A stretch of 64,000 nt of DNA from NCBI GenBank assembly GCA_007556525.1, contig SWJS01000002.1, positions 248,001 through 312,000 on the forward strand, read 5' to 3'. The stretch is from Lysobacteraceae bacterium CU05-9 (lineage in GTDB: Bacteria; Pseudomonadota; Gammaproteobacteria; Xanthomonadales; Xanthomonadaceae). The position numbers and the translations under genes were made by a program. The notes under the pieces were generated by a model. It was not told where the DNA came from and ran no database searches. It saw nothing but the letters and a program-made list of their open reading frames with translations. Of this stretch, positions 49,516 through 58,721 are shown piece after piece. Numbering within the stretch: position 1 is the stretch's first letter; the number at the start of each line of letters is the position of its first letter.

Positions 49516-49544
49516 GAGGATCCCGCCTGAGCGGCGGGATCCTC
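49516..49544 (+). terminator. Stem-loop after the Cys-rich protein gene
   Basis: A perfect 11-bp stem GAGGATCCCGC / GCGGGATCCTC with a 7-base loop, starting 6 bases past the stop codon. No T-run follows (ATCTCAAAT), so it may be an attenuating or mRNA-protecting hairpin rather than a full terminator. It lies in the 160-bp gap before copC. Confidence 0.5.
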
Positions 49545-49670
49545 ATCTCAAATATCAAAAGCCGACCAACCGTGGTTCGGTGACAGCCCGACACCTAACG
49601 CTTGTCGGATCCAACACAGCACGGCGCCGAACGGGGCTTTGCATCACATTCGCAATGAGGATTTATCCCT

Positions 49671-50054
49671 ATGAAATCATCAAACGTCCTTCGCTCTTTC
49701 GCGCTCGTACTCGCAATCGCGGCAGGGCAGTTTTCGCTGCAGGTCGCGCGCGCCCACGCGGCGTTACAGCAGTCCACACCGGCAGCAAATGCGATCGTGG
49801 CCTCCCCAAGCCAGATCGATCTCGTGTTCAACGAGACGCTGATTCCGCGGGCGTCGCGTCTCAAGTTGCTCATGAAGCACGGGAGTTCCACCATGCCGAT
49901 CGAGAATTTCACGACCAAGATCGTCAACAACGGTAAGACCCTGCGTGCCAAGTTGCCCCAGCCGCTGACTCCGGGCGTCTATACCGTGGAATACCGCGCC
50001 GTTGGAGGCGACAACCACCCCATGACCGGCAATTTCAGTTTCACGGTGCGCTGA
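49671..50054 (+). CDS. copC: Periplasmic copper-binding protein CopC
   Basis: 127 residues. Signal peptide ends VARA before HAALQQSTPAAN, so mature His1 is the classical Cu(II) ligand. The rest is the CopC immunoglobulin-like domain (IVASPSQIDLVFNETL, VYTVEYRAVGGDNHPMTGNFSFTVR) with Asp-His in DNHPM completing the Cu(II) site. There is no Met-rich Cu(I) loop, so it is probably a single-site Cu(II) form. It delivers copper to CopD encoded 10 bases downstream. Confidence 0.93.
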   Translation: MKSSNVLRSFALVLAIAAGQFSLQVARAHAALQQSTPAANAIVASPSQIDLVFNETLIPRASRLKLLMKHGSSTMPIENFTTKIVNNGKTLRAKLPQPLTPGVYTVEYRAVGGDNHPMTGNFSFTVR

Positions 50055-50064
50055 GGAGCAACAA

Positions 50065-50994
50065 ATGTTCGACGTCTCGGCTTATGCACTGAGATTCCTG
50101 GAATACATGGTTCTCATGGTTCTTTTCGGGGTTCCGCTGTTCGGCTGGTATGGTTTGCGGCGACCGGCACTCGCCGACGCCCTGGCCGGATGGCCCTTCA
50201 TGGGCATTCTGTTGGTGAGTGCCGCCGTCGGGCTCGTGCTCACCGGGGCCGATGTCGTATTCAAGACCGCCGGCATCATGGGAATGCCGATTGCCGACGT
50301 TGATCGCGAATCGCTTGGCTGGTATCTGCTCGAAACGTCCGCGGGCCGCGCAGCCATGGCGAGAAGCGTGCTGCTGATCGCCATGGCGTTCTTGCTCGGG
50401 TGGCATCGTCGTCGCGGGACGGTGGAGTCCGCCTTCCCGCTGGCGGCGACGCTGGCGGGCGGCGCACTCGCTTCGCTGGCATGGAACGGCCACGCCGCTG
50501 CTGGCGAGGGCATGGCAGGTGCGGTCCGGCTTGCCGCGGGTCTCGTCCACCTTCTCGCAGCAGGCGGCTGGGTCGCAGCGGTCTTGATGTTCTTGGGGAT
50601 GCTCCTGCAAGGCAAGGAAGCCTCCCGCAACGACCGCCTGCGATCCACGCATGATTTTCTACATGGCTTTTCGACGCTGGGCACGATTTTCGTAGCTGCG
50701 CTCATCGTGTCCGGTATCGCGCACTACGGTGATCTCACCGCTTGGTCCTTGCCGACGCTGGTGCAAAGCACCTACGGAAACCTGTTGCTGGTCAAGCTCG
50801 CTCTATTCGGCGGAATGCTCGGACTGGGAGCGCTGCACCGTTGGGCGCTGGTGCCACGCCTGGGACGGGCGTTGACCAGCGGAAACCCTGCGCAGGAAGT
50901 GCGCGCCCTGCGGCAGAGCGTTACGGCCGAGGCCGCACTGGCCATCTTGATCGTGATTGTTGTTTCAGTGCTTGGGACGCTCAGCCCTGTGTAG
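50065..50994 (+). CDS. copD: Inner-membrane copper transport protein CopD
   Basis: 309 residues from ATG 50065 with AGGAG upstream. About eight membrane helices. Conserved CopD segments: SLAWNGHAAAGEGMAGAVRLAAGLVHLLAAGGWVA (here His residues in WNGHA and VHLLAAG), FLHGFSTLGTIFVAALIVSG and LVKLALFGGMLGLGALHRW. It is thought to move periplasmic copper from CopC across the inner membrane. Last gene of the periplasmic set; the MerR promoter region follows. Confidence 0.92.
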   Translation: MFDVSAYALRFLEYMVLMVLFGVPLFGWYGLRRPALADALAGWPFMGILLVSAAVGLVLTGADVVFKTAGIMGMPIADVDRESLGWYLLETSAGRAAMARSVLLIAMAFLLGWHRRRGTVESAFPLAATLAGGALASLAWNGHAAAGEGMAGAVRLAAGLVHLLAAGGWVAAVLMFLGMLLQGKEASRNDRLRSTHDFLHGFSTLGTIFVAALIVSGIAHYGDLTAWSLPTLVQSTYGNLLLVKLALFGGMLGLGALHRWALVPRLGRALTSGNPAQEVRALRQSVTAEAALAILIVIVVSVLGTLSPV

Positions 50995-51065
50995 GGGTTG
51001 CAATCCATACGGCAGCTCGAGGCTGGCACCGAAGGCAACGGGCATCAGCGCGGGGGCCGCACCAC

Positions 51066-51104
51066 TTGACTCTGGACCGTGGTCAAGGGCACACTCGGAA
51101 TCTG
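51066..51104 (+). promoter_or_regulatory. MerR-type operator/promoter upstream of the regulator and ATPase
   Basis: TTGACT (51066-51071) serves as a -35 element and TTGAC-N11-GTCAA (51066-51086) is a dyad lying in the spacer. The likely -10 is displaced to about 19-20 bp downstream, the over-long spacer typical of MerR-regulated promoters. It is 38 bp or more before the MerR ATG. Confidence 0.5.
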
Positions 51105-51123
51105 GTCTAGCGGAGCGCCCACC

Positions 51124-51522
51124 ATGCAGATAGGTCAACTCGCCAAGCGGACACACGTGCCCATCGACACGATCCGCTACTACGAGAGCCACGGCATCCT
51201 GCCCGCCCCTGCCCGTCTCAATTCGGGATATCGATCCTACGGCGACGCCGACGTGGCGCGCCTGCATTTCGTGCGTCGCGCCAAGGCGCTCGGCTTCACG
51301 CTGCGCGAGATCAGCGAGCTGCTGCAGCTCTCCGGGCGGTCGGGTGAGGACATGGCGGGGGTGCGTGGGTCGGCGGCGGCACGCCTCGCCGACGTCGAGC
51401 GCAAGCTGGACGAACTCACCCGCATCCGCGATGGGTTGCGCCAACTCGTCACCGCCTGCCCTGGGCATGGCGGTGTCGAGAACTGCCCGATCCTGGGCGC
51501 CTTGTTGAAGGAAGACGCATGA
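51124..51522 (+). CDS. CueR/HmrR-like MerR-family metal regulator
   Basis: 132 residues from ATG 51124 ([12 protein letters not shown]). N-terminal winged helix ([13 protein letters not shown]), long dimer helix and metal loop C112-PGHGGVEN-C121. An ungapped alignment with E. coli CueR places Met77 where CueR has Ser77 and the divalent-metal sensor ZntR has Cys. The absence of that cysteine suggests a monovalent (Cu/Ag/Au) sensor, with an 8-residue rather than 7-residue loop. The stop overlaps the ATPase start (ATGA), so it governs its own operon. Confidence 0.9.
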   Translation: MQIGQLAKRTHVPIDTIRYYESHGILPAPARLNSGYRSYGDADVARLHFVRRAKALGFTLREISELLQLSGRSGEDMAGVRGSAAARLADVERKLDELTRIRDGLRQLVTACPGHGGVENCPILGALLKEDA

Positions 51523-53891
51523 ACACGCACGAGTCCCACCAGCAGGCCCACGGACATGGCGGCAACACTGCCGCGCACGCGCCTGAAGGCGGCCAGCAAA
51601 CCGCGCCGCCCGGAATGGTGACGGATCCGGTCTGCGGCATGAACGTCGATCCGAAGTCCTCGCCCCACCACGCCGAACATGCCGGCACGACATACCACTT
51701 CTGCTCGGGGGGCTGCCGCACGAAGTTCGTCGCCGCCCCCGGCAAGTACCTCGCTCCGACTTCGGCCGAGCCTGCGCCTGCGGTTCCGGGCGCCATGTAC
51801 ATCTGCCCGATGCATCCCGAGATCCGCCAGGATCATCCCGGCACCTGCCCGATCTGCGGCATGGCACTGGAGCCGGAGATGCCCGGGCTTGACGACGAAG
51901 AGAACCCGGAGCTCGTCGACTTCAGCCGCCGCTTCTGGTGGACGCTGCCGCTGACGCTGGTCGTGCTGGTACTGGCCATGGTCGGTCACCAGTTCGCCTG
52001 GCTGCCGACCGATGTGCGGACCTGGCTAGAGCTGGTGCTCACCGCGCCAGTGGTGCTCTGGGCCGGCTGGCCGTTCTTCGTTCGCTGCGTCCAGTCGATC
52101 CGCAACCGCAGCCCGAACATGTGGACGCTGATCGGGATCGGCGTAGCGGCTGCCTTCGGCTACAGCGTCGTCGCGACCGTGGCCCCCGGCCTGTTCCCGG
52201 ACTCGTTCCGCGAGCACAGCCGCGTGGGCGTGTACTTCGAAGCCGCCGCGGTGATCGTCTCGCTCACCCTGCTCGGGCAGTTGCTGGAGCTGCGGGCCCG
52301 CTCCAGGACGTCTGCCGCGATCAAGTCGCTGCTGGGCCTCGCACCGAAGACCGCTCGCCGCCTGCGCGACGACGGCACCGAGGAGAACATCGAGCTGAGC
52401 CACGTCCATGTCGGCGACCGCCTGCGTGTGCGCCCCGGCGAGAAGGTCCCCGTCGACGGCAAGGTGCTGGAAGGCCGATCCAACATCGACGAGTCGATGC
52501 TGACCGGCGAACCGATCCCGGTCGAGAAGGCGGCCGGCGACAGGGTCATCGGCGCCACCATGAACGCCACGGGCAGCCTGGTGATCCAGGCCCAGAAGGT
52601 CGGTTCGGAAACCGTGCTGTCGCAAATCGTGCAACTGGTGGCGCAGGCGCAGCGCTCGCGTGCGCCGATGCAGCGCATGGCCGACAAGGTCGCCTTCTGG
52701 TTCGTGCTCGCGGTGCTGGCGATCGCGGTCGCCACGCTGCTGGTCTGGGGATTCTTCGGCCCGGAGCCGTCGTGGACCTACGCCGTGCTCAACGCGGTGT
52801 CGGTGCTGATCATCGCCTGCCCCTGCGCGCTGGGCCTGGCGACGCCAATGTCGATCATGGTGGCCACCGGCCGCGCCGCGCAGGGCGGCGTGCTGTTCCG
52901 CGATGCCGAGGCGATCGAGAACTTCCGCCGCATCGACACGCTCATCGTCGACAAGACCGGCACGCTCACCGAAGGCAGGCCCGCGTTCCGGGAGACGATT
53001 GCGGCGAATGGTTTTACGGAGGACGAGGTGCTGCGCCTGGCTGCCAGCCTGGACCAGGGCAGCGAACACCCGCTGGCCGATGCCATCGTCGCCGAGGCGC
53101 GTCGTCGCGGCCTGGCGTTGGAGACGCCGCAGGACTTCGAATCGTCCACCGGCATCGGCGTGCGCGGCACGGTAGGGGCGCTCACGCTGGCGATCGGCAA
53201 CACACAGCTGATGCGGGAACAGGGCGTCGACCCAGCCTCGCTGCAGGCGCAGGCCGAGACGCTGCGTCACGAAGGCGCGAGCGTCATGTACCTCGCGGTC
53301 GACGGGGCCCTGGCCGGACTCATCGCCGTGGCCGACCCGATCAAGGCCTCCTCGCGCGAAGCCATCCGGGCCCTGCAGGCTGACGGCCTGCGCATCGTGA
53401 TGGCCACCGGCGACGGCGTGGCCACCGCAAATGCCGTCGCGCGCGAACTGGGCATCGACGAGGTGCACGGCGAGGTGCGGCCGAAGGACAAGATCGACCT
53501 CGTGCAGCGGCTGCAGGCCGAAGGCCACAGGGTCGCGATGGCCGGCGACGGCATCAACGACGCCCCGGCACTGGCCGGCGCCGACATCGGCATCGCCATG
53601 GGCACCGGCACGGACGTCGCCATGTCGAGCGCGCAGGTGACCTTGGTCAAGGGCGACCTGCGCGGCATCGTGCGCGCGCGCAAGCTGTCCAGTGCCACCG
53701 TGGCGAACATGAAGCAGAACCTGACCTTCGCATTCCTCTACAACGCACTCGGCGTCCCGATCGCCGCGGGCGTGCTGTATCCGGTGTTTGGCCTGCTGCT
53801 CAGCCCGATGGTGGCGGCGCTGGCAATGAGCCTCAGTTCAGTATCGGTGGTAGCTAATGCTCTTCGACTGGGCAAGACCCGGTTCGAATAA
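51519..53891 (+). CDS. copA: Copper-exporting P1B-type ATPase with YHS and CPMHP domains
   Basis: 790 residues. A His-rich lead ([10 protein letters not shown]) and YHS domain ([22 protein letters not shown], about 35-72) are followed by a heavy-metal-binding CPMHPEI/CPICGM motif (about 95-118). Eight membrane helices, metal motif CPC at 434-436, phosphorylation motif DKTGT (D478), GDGIND near the end and the actuator TGE loop are present. It exports Cu(I) from cytosol to periplasm. Stop codon is followed by the EF-hand gene after 66 bases. Confidence 0.95.
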   Translation: MNTHESHQQAHGHGGNTAAHAPEGGQQTAPPGMVTDPVCGMNVDPKSSPHHAEHAGTTYHFCSGGCRTKFVAAPGKYLAPTSAEPAPAVPGAMYICPMHPEIRQDHPGTCPICGMALEPEMPGLDDEENPELVDFSRRFWWTLPLTLVVLVLAMVGHQFAWLPTDVRTWLELVLTAPVVLWAGWPFFVRCVQSIRNRSPNMWTLIGIGVAAAFGYSVVATVAPGLFPDSFREHSRVGVYFEAAAVIVSLTLLGQLLELRARSRTSAAIKSLLGLAPKTARRLRDDGTEENIELSHVHVGDRLRVRPGEKVPVDGKVLEGRSNIDESMLTGEPIPVEKAAGDRVIGATMNATGSLVIQAQKVGSETVLSQIVQLVAQAQRSRAPMQRMADKVAFWFVLAVLAIAVATLLVWGFFGPEPSWTYAVLNAVSVLIIACPCALGLATPMSIMVATGRAAQGGVLFRDAEAIENFRRIDTLIVDKTGTLTEGRPAFRETIAANGFTEDEVLRLAASLDQGSEHPLADAIVAEARRRGLALETPQDFESSTGIGVRGTVGALTLAIGNTQLMREQGVDPASLQAQAETLRHEGASVMYLAVDGALAGLIAVADPIKASSREAIRALQADGLRIVMATGDGVATANAVARELGIDEVHGEVRPKDKIDLVQRLQAEGHRVAMAGDGINDAPALAGADIGIAMGTGTDVAMSSAQVTLVKGDLRGIVRARKLSSATVANMKQNLTFAFLYNALGVPIAAGVLYPVFGLLLSPMVAALAMSLSSVSVVANALRLGKTRFE

Positions 53892-53957
53892 CTGCCAGGC
53901 GGGTGTGCCGGGAACCGCGCCCATGGCATCACAATCACGTTCCCTGGAGCTCATCAA

Positions 53958-54227
53958 ATGAAAATTGCAGCCATGGCGTCAGCGTTGCTCCTGTCACTGG
54001 CCGTCGTTACCCCGGTGGCAGCCGCCGAGCCGCCGGCAAAAGACCGCGCCGCACACGAATCTCACAAGCAGGCCACCGGAGCGCAGGATTTCGCCGCTCT
54101 GGACAAGAACAAAGACGGCTCGCTGTCGAAGGAAGAGATGGCGAAGCATCCGATGGCCGCACACTTCGGCATGATGGATACAGACAAGAATGGCAAGCTG
54201 AGCAAGAGCGAATACGAAAGCATGTAG
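53958..54227 (+). CDS. Periplasmic EF-hand protein with His/Met linker
   Basis: 89 residues from ATG 53958. Signal peptide MKIAAMASALLLSLAVVTPVAAAE, then two EF-hands, LDKNKDGSLSKEEM (about 49-62) and MDTDKNGKLSKSEY (about 74-87), joined by HPMAAHFGMMD. It matches the protein at 39247-39555 in layout and in the linker HPMxxHFxMMD. It is the last gene of the MerR-ATPase unit. A copper-binding role is inferred from position and ligand content. Confidence 0.82.
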   Translation: MKIAAMASALLLSLAVVTPVAAAEPPAKDRAAHESHKQATGAQDFAALDKNKDGSLSKEEMAKHPMAAHFGMMDTDKNGKLSKSEYESM

Positions 54228-54439
54228 GAGCTATGTCGCCCGGCTGCGGCCATTCGACCTAGCGTGCTGCGACCAGCGCGGGGGCGAACCCGCCGCCAGG
54301 CGTGCGGAAGTTGGTGGTCTGCCTCTGGTCCAAACGCGCCGAAAACCTCAGCGGCATTCCTCGGGAGGCGTAACAGCGGATGTCGATCTTCAGCTGCCAA
54401 GCTTTCTGCCCATTCTGCGCTCGCCCGGCGGTACCAGTT

Positions 54440-54956
54440 GCTGCGCGATGTGGGGATTGATGGCGGCATGGGGGTTTGCGGAACCGTGGCCGGTCACACG
54501 CTTGCGCTGGGCAATACCGCACTCATGGACGACCTGGGCGCCAACCCGGCGCGCACGTCGACGTGGCCGAACGGATGCGTCGCGAGGGCACCAGCGCCAT
54601 GTTCCTCGCCGTTGACGGTCGACTGGCGGGCCTGATCGCTGTCGCCGACCCGATCAAGACGTCGGCCGCGACCGCCATCAATGAGCTGCACGCCGCCGGG
54701 CTGCGCATCATCATGGCCACCGGCGACGGGCTCACCACCGCCCAGGCCCTGGCCACCGACCTAGGCCTGGACGAGGTGCATGGTGGCCGCAGCCGACGTC
54801 GGGAGCGCCATGGGCACAGGCACCGACGTCGCGATGTCCAGTGCCCAGATCACCCTGGTCAAGGGCGACCTGCGGGGCATCCTGCGCGCCCGGAAGATCT
54901 CCCAGGCCACCGTGGCCAACATGAAGCAGAACCTCACCTTCGCGTCTACGTGGTAA
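54440..54956 (+). pseudogene. Remnant of a copper P-type ATPase, frameshifted and deleted
   Basis: Three frames in turn match the P1B ATPase C-terminal half: GMGVCGTVAGHTLALGNTALM (54440-54545); after a shift VAERMRREGTSAMFLAVDG to GLDEVHG (about 54560-54786, with [20 protein letters not shown]); and after a further shift and loss of about 40 residues, including [26 protein letters not shown] to [13 protein letters not shown] (54787-54945), stopping TAA. The final membrane helices are gone. It cannot be functional. Confidence 0.85.
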
Positions 54957-54965
54957 GCTCAAGTC

Positions 54966-55325
54966 ATGGCCCGTCTTCGCCACCGGAACTGGTTCAAGCG
55001 CACCGTCTTCCTCGCGATGGCGGCGCTGCTCTGGTCGCAGTTCGCGCTGGCCGGCCATGGCGAGTGCCTGGACCTCCCAGGCACGCCGGCGGCGCTGGTC
55101 GCTGCCGCCACCGACACCCGCCAGCAACTGGACAGGCTCCTCGCCATGCACGAACGGATGGAGCGTGCCATCCACGCTTGGGCCGCGCTGCCGGACTCCA
55201 TTCCGACGGGCGACGATGTCTGCGCATTGATCGAAGCTGTAGCCGCGGCGGAAGGCGGCAAGTTCGTCAGATCCACCCCGCGACGACTCATCGGGCGCCG
55301 CCTCGCTCAGGAGAATCTGCCATGA
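54966..55325 (+). CDS. Small secreted hypothetical protein
   Basis: 119 residues. It has an N-terminal signal-like stretch (RTVFLAMAALLWSQFALAGH) and two cysteines in the mature part (HGECLDLPG and DDVCALIEA) that could form a disulfide. The rest is helical, ending in a basic segment (RRLIGRRLAQ). I do not recognise the family. The stop overlaps the next gene's start (ATGA), so it belongs to the following operon. It begins 10 bases after the ATPase remnant. Confidence 0.65.
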   Translation: MARLRHRNWFKRTVFLAMAALLWSQFALAGHGECLDLPGTPAALVAAATDTRQQLDRLLAMHERMERAIHAWAALPDSIPTGDDVCALIEAVAAAEGGKFVRSTPRRLIGRRLAQENLP

Positions 55326-55630
55326 CTGTCCCCCGCTCTCCCGCCACGTCCGGGCCCCGACGTTGGGTCTTCTGGACCTTCCTCGCGCTGGCCGTGTTCT
55401 ATCTGGGCGTCGAGCATCGCGCCCACCTCGCCGGAACGCTCCGCTGGTTGCCGCTGGCCATCCTGCTGTTGTGCCCGCTCATGCATGTGTTCATGCACAA
55501 GGGACATGGCGGTCATGGAGGCCACGGGCAAGACAGAAATGCCGATGCCCCCACCGGTGGTGGTGATGACGGCCGTCGCAAGCAGGCACAGACCGACGAG
55601 ACATCCGACACCTCGACCGGAGGGCACTGA
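55322..55630 (+). CDS. DUF2933-like small membrane protein
   Basis: 102 residues from ATG 55322, overlapping the previous stop. One or two membrane helices (WVFWTFLALAVFYLGVEHRA; LPLAILLLCPLMHVFM), then the motif HVFMHKGHGGHGGHGQ with several histidines and a hydrophilic tail. Short HVFMHxGHGGHG proteins of the DUF2933 type lie in metal-resistance clusters and probably bind metal at the membrane. Its stop is 1 base before the next ATG. Confidence 0.75.
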   Translation: MTVPRSPATSGPRRWVFWTFLALAVFYLGVEHRAHLAGTLRWLPLAILLLCPLMHVFMHKGHGGHGGHGQDRNADAPTGGGDDGRRKQAQTDETSDTSTGGH

Positions 55631-55631
55631 C

Positions 55632-56297
55632 ATGCATGCACCTGACTCTGGCTACGGACTCTGGCTCCTGGCCGCCATCAACGCCGCGTTCTTCATCTTC
55701 TTCGCCTGGAGCTTCTACAAGCCGTTGACCCGGTGGGACTGGCGGGGGTTCGGGATGTTCTCCGCCTTCGTCGTGGCCCTGTTCGCGGAAATGTATGGCT
55801 TCCCGCTGACGCTGTACGTCCTGGGCGGCTGGCTCAGCGCCAACTATCCGCAGGTGGACTGGCTCAGCCATGACGCGGGCCATCTTCTGGAGATGTGGTT
55901 CGGCTGGCGCGCCAACCCGCATTTCGGCCCATTCCACATCGCGAGTTTCGTCCTGATCGGCGGCGGCTTCTGGCTGCTGTCGGCCGCCTGGCCCGTGCTG
56001 TATCGGGCACAGCGTGAGGGCCGGCTCGCCCGGGAGGGCGTGTATGCGCGCATGCGCCACCCGCAGTACGTCGCCTTCGTGCTCGTGCTGACCGGTTTCC
56101 TGCTGCAGTGGCCCACGCTGCTCACGCTCGCCAGCTATCCAGTGCTCGTGTGGGCCTATGCCCGCCTGGCACGCCGTGAGGAAAAAGACTGCTTGAGCCG
56201 CTTCGGCGACGACTACGTCCGCTACATGCAGGAAGTGCCGGCCTTCATCCCCCGACGCCGGCGCGGCCCCGCCCCATCCCAAGGAGAAGCCCGATGA
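55632..56297 (+). CDS. Isoprenylcysteine carboxyl methyltransferase-like membrane protein
   Basis: 221 residues from ATG 55632. Five or six membrane helices. The C-terminal half has the ICMT/PEMT signature [22 protein letters not shown] (about 135-156) and [23 protein letters not shown], the SAM-binding region of this family. The natural substrate in bacteria is not known for this branch, which often accompanies DUF2933 and P1B-ATPase genes. The stop overlaps the ATPase start (ATGATG). Confidence 0.85.
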   Translation: MHAPDSGYGLWLLAAINAAFFIFFAWSFYKPLTRWDWRGFGMFSAFVVALFAEMYGFPLTLYVLGGWLSANYPQVDWLSHDAGHLLEMWFGWRANPHFGPFHIASFVLIGGGFWLLSAAWPVLYRAQREGRLAREGVYARMRHPQYVAFVLVLTGFLLQWPTLLTLASYPVLVWAYARLARREEKDCLSRFGDDYVRYMQEVPAFIPRRRRGPAPSQGEAR

Positions 56298-58699
56298 TGC
56301 AGGTCCACGAACCCACGGTGCGCACGCGCACCTGGCCCATCGGCGACATGGTGAGCACCGGCTGCGCGCGCACGCTGGAGAAGGCCGTGGCCGCGCTGCC
56401 TGGAGTCAACGCCACCAGCGCGAACTTCGCTACCGCGACCCTGCAGGTGTCCTACGACCCGGCCCGCCTGTCGGCGGGCGCGGTCGCCACCGCGATCCGC
56501 GACTGCGGCTTCCAATGCGAGGCATCGGCGGACGATGCGGTGCACGATGCAGCCCAGGCAACAGGGGCGCACGTCCATCACGCGCATGCCGGGCATAGAC
56601 AGGGTACGGCCGCGGAGCACCCCGCCGAAACCCACGCCGACCACGGCGATGACGCCAAGGATGCCGGGGGCCACGACGCCCATGCGGGCATGAACCACGG
56701 CAGCGATCTGCACGCCGCGGCGCGCGACATGGGCCGCCGCTTCCTGGTCGCCCTCGCCTTCGCGATCCCGGTGTTCGTGTGGTCGCCCATGGGCGGCCTG
56801 ATGGAGCCGCCGCCGGTGCCGTTCGGACTGCGCGAGAACGTCTGGTTGTTCCTGCTGGCGACCGGCGCCGTGCTGTATCCGGGCTGGCCATTCTTCAGTG
56901 CGGCGATCCGCTCCCTGCGGCGCGGCGTACTCGACATGGCGGTATTGGTGCTCCTCAGCGTGGGCACGGGTTACGGTTTCAGCATCGCGTCGACGTTCTT
57001 CTTCGACGGGCCGAACTTCTACGAGGCCTCAGCCGTCTTGCTGACCTTCGTCCTGCTTGGCCACTGGCTCGAGATGCGGGCTCGCGCCGGCGCCTCGGAC
57101 GCCATGAAAGCGCTGCTGAAGCTGTCCCCACCCCGCGCGATCGTCCGGCGCGAGGGGCAGGAAATCGAGATCCCCACTGCGGAAGTGCTGGTCGGCGACA
57201 TCGTAGTGGTGCGGCCCGGGGCCAAGATTCCGGTCGACGGCACCGTCACCGAAGGCAGCTCCCAGGTCGACGAATCCATGCTGACCGGCGAGTCGATGCC
57301 GGTGCGCAAGGATCCCGGAGAGTCCGTCGTCGGCGGATCGATCAACAAGAGCGGCGCATTTGCCTACACCGCCACCAGGATCGGTAGCGACACGGCACTG
57401 GCGCAGATCATCAAGCTGGTCCAGACCGCGCAGAACTCCAAGGCGCCCGCGCAGTTGCTCGCCGACCGCGCCTCGCAGTGGCTGGTGCTGGCCGCGATCG
57501 TGATCGGGCTGCTGACGTTCGCGGTCTGGTTCTGGTGGCTGGGACAGCCGCTCATGTTCGCGCTTACGCTGACGATCACCGTCTTCGTCATCGCCTGCCC
57601 CGATGCGCTCGGCCTGGCCACGCCGATGGCGATCATGATCGGCACGGGCCTGGGCGCACGACACGGCATCCTGTTCAAGCATGCCGAATCGATCGAGAAG
57701 AGCGCACGCCTGGACGTGGTGATCTTCGACAAGACCGGCACCCTGACGGTCGGCGCCCCAGAGGTGGTCGACATGGCGGTCGCGCCGGGCTGGACGCAGG
57801 AGCGGCTGCTGGCCACGGCTGCCGCGGTCGAGGCGCATTCCGAGCACCCGTTGGCACAGGCCATCCTGAAGCGCGCCGGTCCGGTAGCCGAGCGCGCTAC
57901 AAACTTCACCAACATCGACGGCCAGGGCGCCACCGGCGTGGTCGATGGGGTGCAGGTGCTGCTGGGCAACCAGATACTGATGGTCGAGCACGGCATCGAC
58001 CTCTCCGCACTGGAAGTGGAGGCCGCCCGCCTCACCGGCGCCGGCCGCACGGTGATCTATGCCGGGGTGGATGGCCAGTTCGCGGGCTTCTTCGCGATTG
58101 CCGACGCGATCCGCGAGACCTCGCGCGCCGCTATCGACGAATTGCACCGTCGCAGCATCAAGGTGGCGATGATCACCGGCGACAACCGCCCCACGGCCGA
58201 GCGCGTGGCGCAGGACCTGGGAATCGACATCGTGCTGGCCGACGTGCTGCCTGGCGGCAAGGCCGACGAAGTCATCAAGCTGCAGTCACAGGGCCTCAAG
58301 GTCGGCATGGTGGGCGACGGCATCAACGACGCACCGGCGCTGACCCAGGCGGATGTGGGCTTCGCAATTGGCGCCGGCACCGACGTCGCAATCGAAAGCG
58401 CGGACGTCGTGCTCATGCACAGCGACCCCTACGACGTCGTTCGCGCGACCACCATCGCCCACGCCACCCTGCGCAAGATGCACCAGAACCTGGGCTGGGC
58501 CGTGGGTTACAACGTCCTGGCCTTCCCGCTTGCAGCCGGGGTGCTTTATCCCTTCGTGCTGTCGCCCGAAATCGCCGCGCTCTCCATGTCGGGAAGTTCA
58601 GTGATCGTCGCCGTCAACGCCTTGCTGCTGCGCCGCGTGCGGCTGGTCCCACGTACCGCAGGCGACCCCACGCCTTCCTCTCTCGAAACCGCGGCGTAG
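56294..58699 (+). CDS. P1B-like cation ATPase with CPD metal motif and degenerate HMA domain
   Basis: 801 residues from ATG 56294, AAGGAG 8 bases before. The N-terminal 70 residues fold as an HMA domain but have GDMVSTGC instead of GMxCxxC, one cysteine lost. A His-rich linker ([22 protein letters not shown], about 95-140) follows. The core is intact: TGE actuator, DKTGT with D479, [12 protein letters not shown]. The membrane motif is C435-P436-D437, not CPC. The transported ion is therefore uncertain, with copper less certain than usual. It heads the operon with the metallo-hydrolase at 58722, 22 bases downstream. Confidence 0.88.
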   Translation: MMQVHEPTVRTRTWPIGDMVSTGCARTLEKAVAALPGVNATSANFATATLQVSYDPARLSAGAVATAIRDCGFQCEASADDAVHDAAQATGAHVHHAHAGHRQGTAAEHPAETHADHGDDAKDAGGHDAHAGMNHGSDLHAAARDMGRRFLVALAFAIPVFVWSPMGGLMEPPPVPFGLRENVWLFLLATGAVLYPGWPFFSAAIRSLRRGVLDMAVLVLLSVGTGYGFSIASTFFFDGPNFYEASAVLLTFVLLGHWLEMRARAGASDAMKALLKLSPPRAIVRREGQEIEIPTAEVLVGDIVVVRPGAKIPVDGTVTEGSSQVDESMLTGESMPVRKDPGESVVGGSINKSGAFAYTATRIGSDTALAQIIKLVQTAQNSKAPAQLLADRASQWLVLAAIVIGLLTFAVWFWWLGQPLMFALTLTITVFVIACPDALGLATPMAIMIGTGLGARHGILFKHAESIEKSARLDVVIFDKTGTLTVGAPEVVDMAVAPGWTQERLLATAAAVEAHSEHPLAQAILKRAGPVAERATNFTNIDGQGATGVVDGVQVLLGNQILMVEHGIDLSALEVEAARLTGAGRTVIYAGVDGQFAGFFAIADAIRETSRAAIDELHRRSIKVAMITGDNRPTAERVAQDLGIDIVLADVLPGGKADEVIKLQSQGLKVGMVGDGINDAPALTQADVGFAIGAGTDVAIESADVVLMHSDPYDVVRATTIAHATLRKMHQNLGWAVGYNVLAFPLAAGVLYPFVLSPEIAALSMSGSSVIVAVNALLLRRVRLVPRTAGDPTPSSLETAA

Positions 58700-58721
58700 C
58701 CGCCAACCCCCCGGAGCACCC

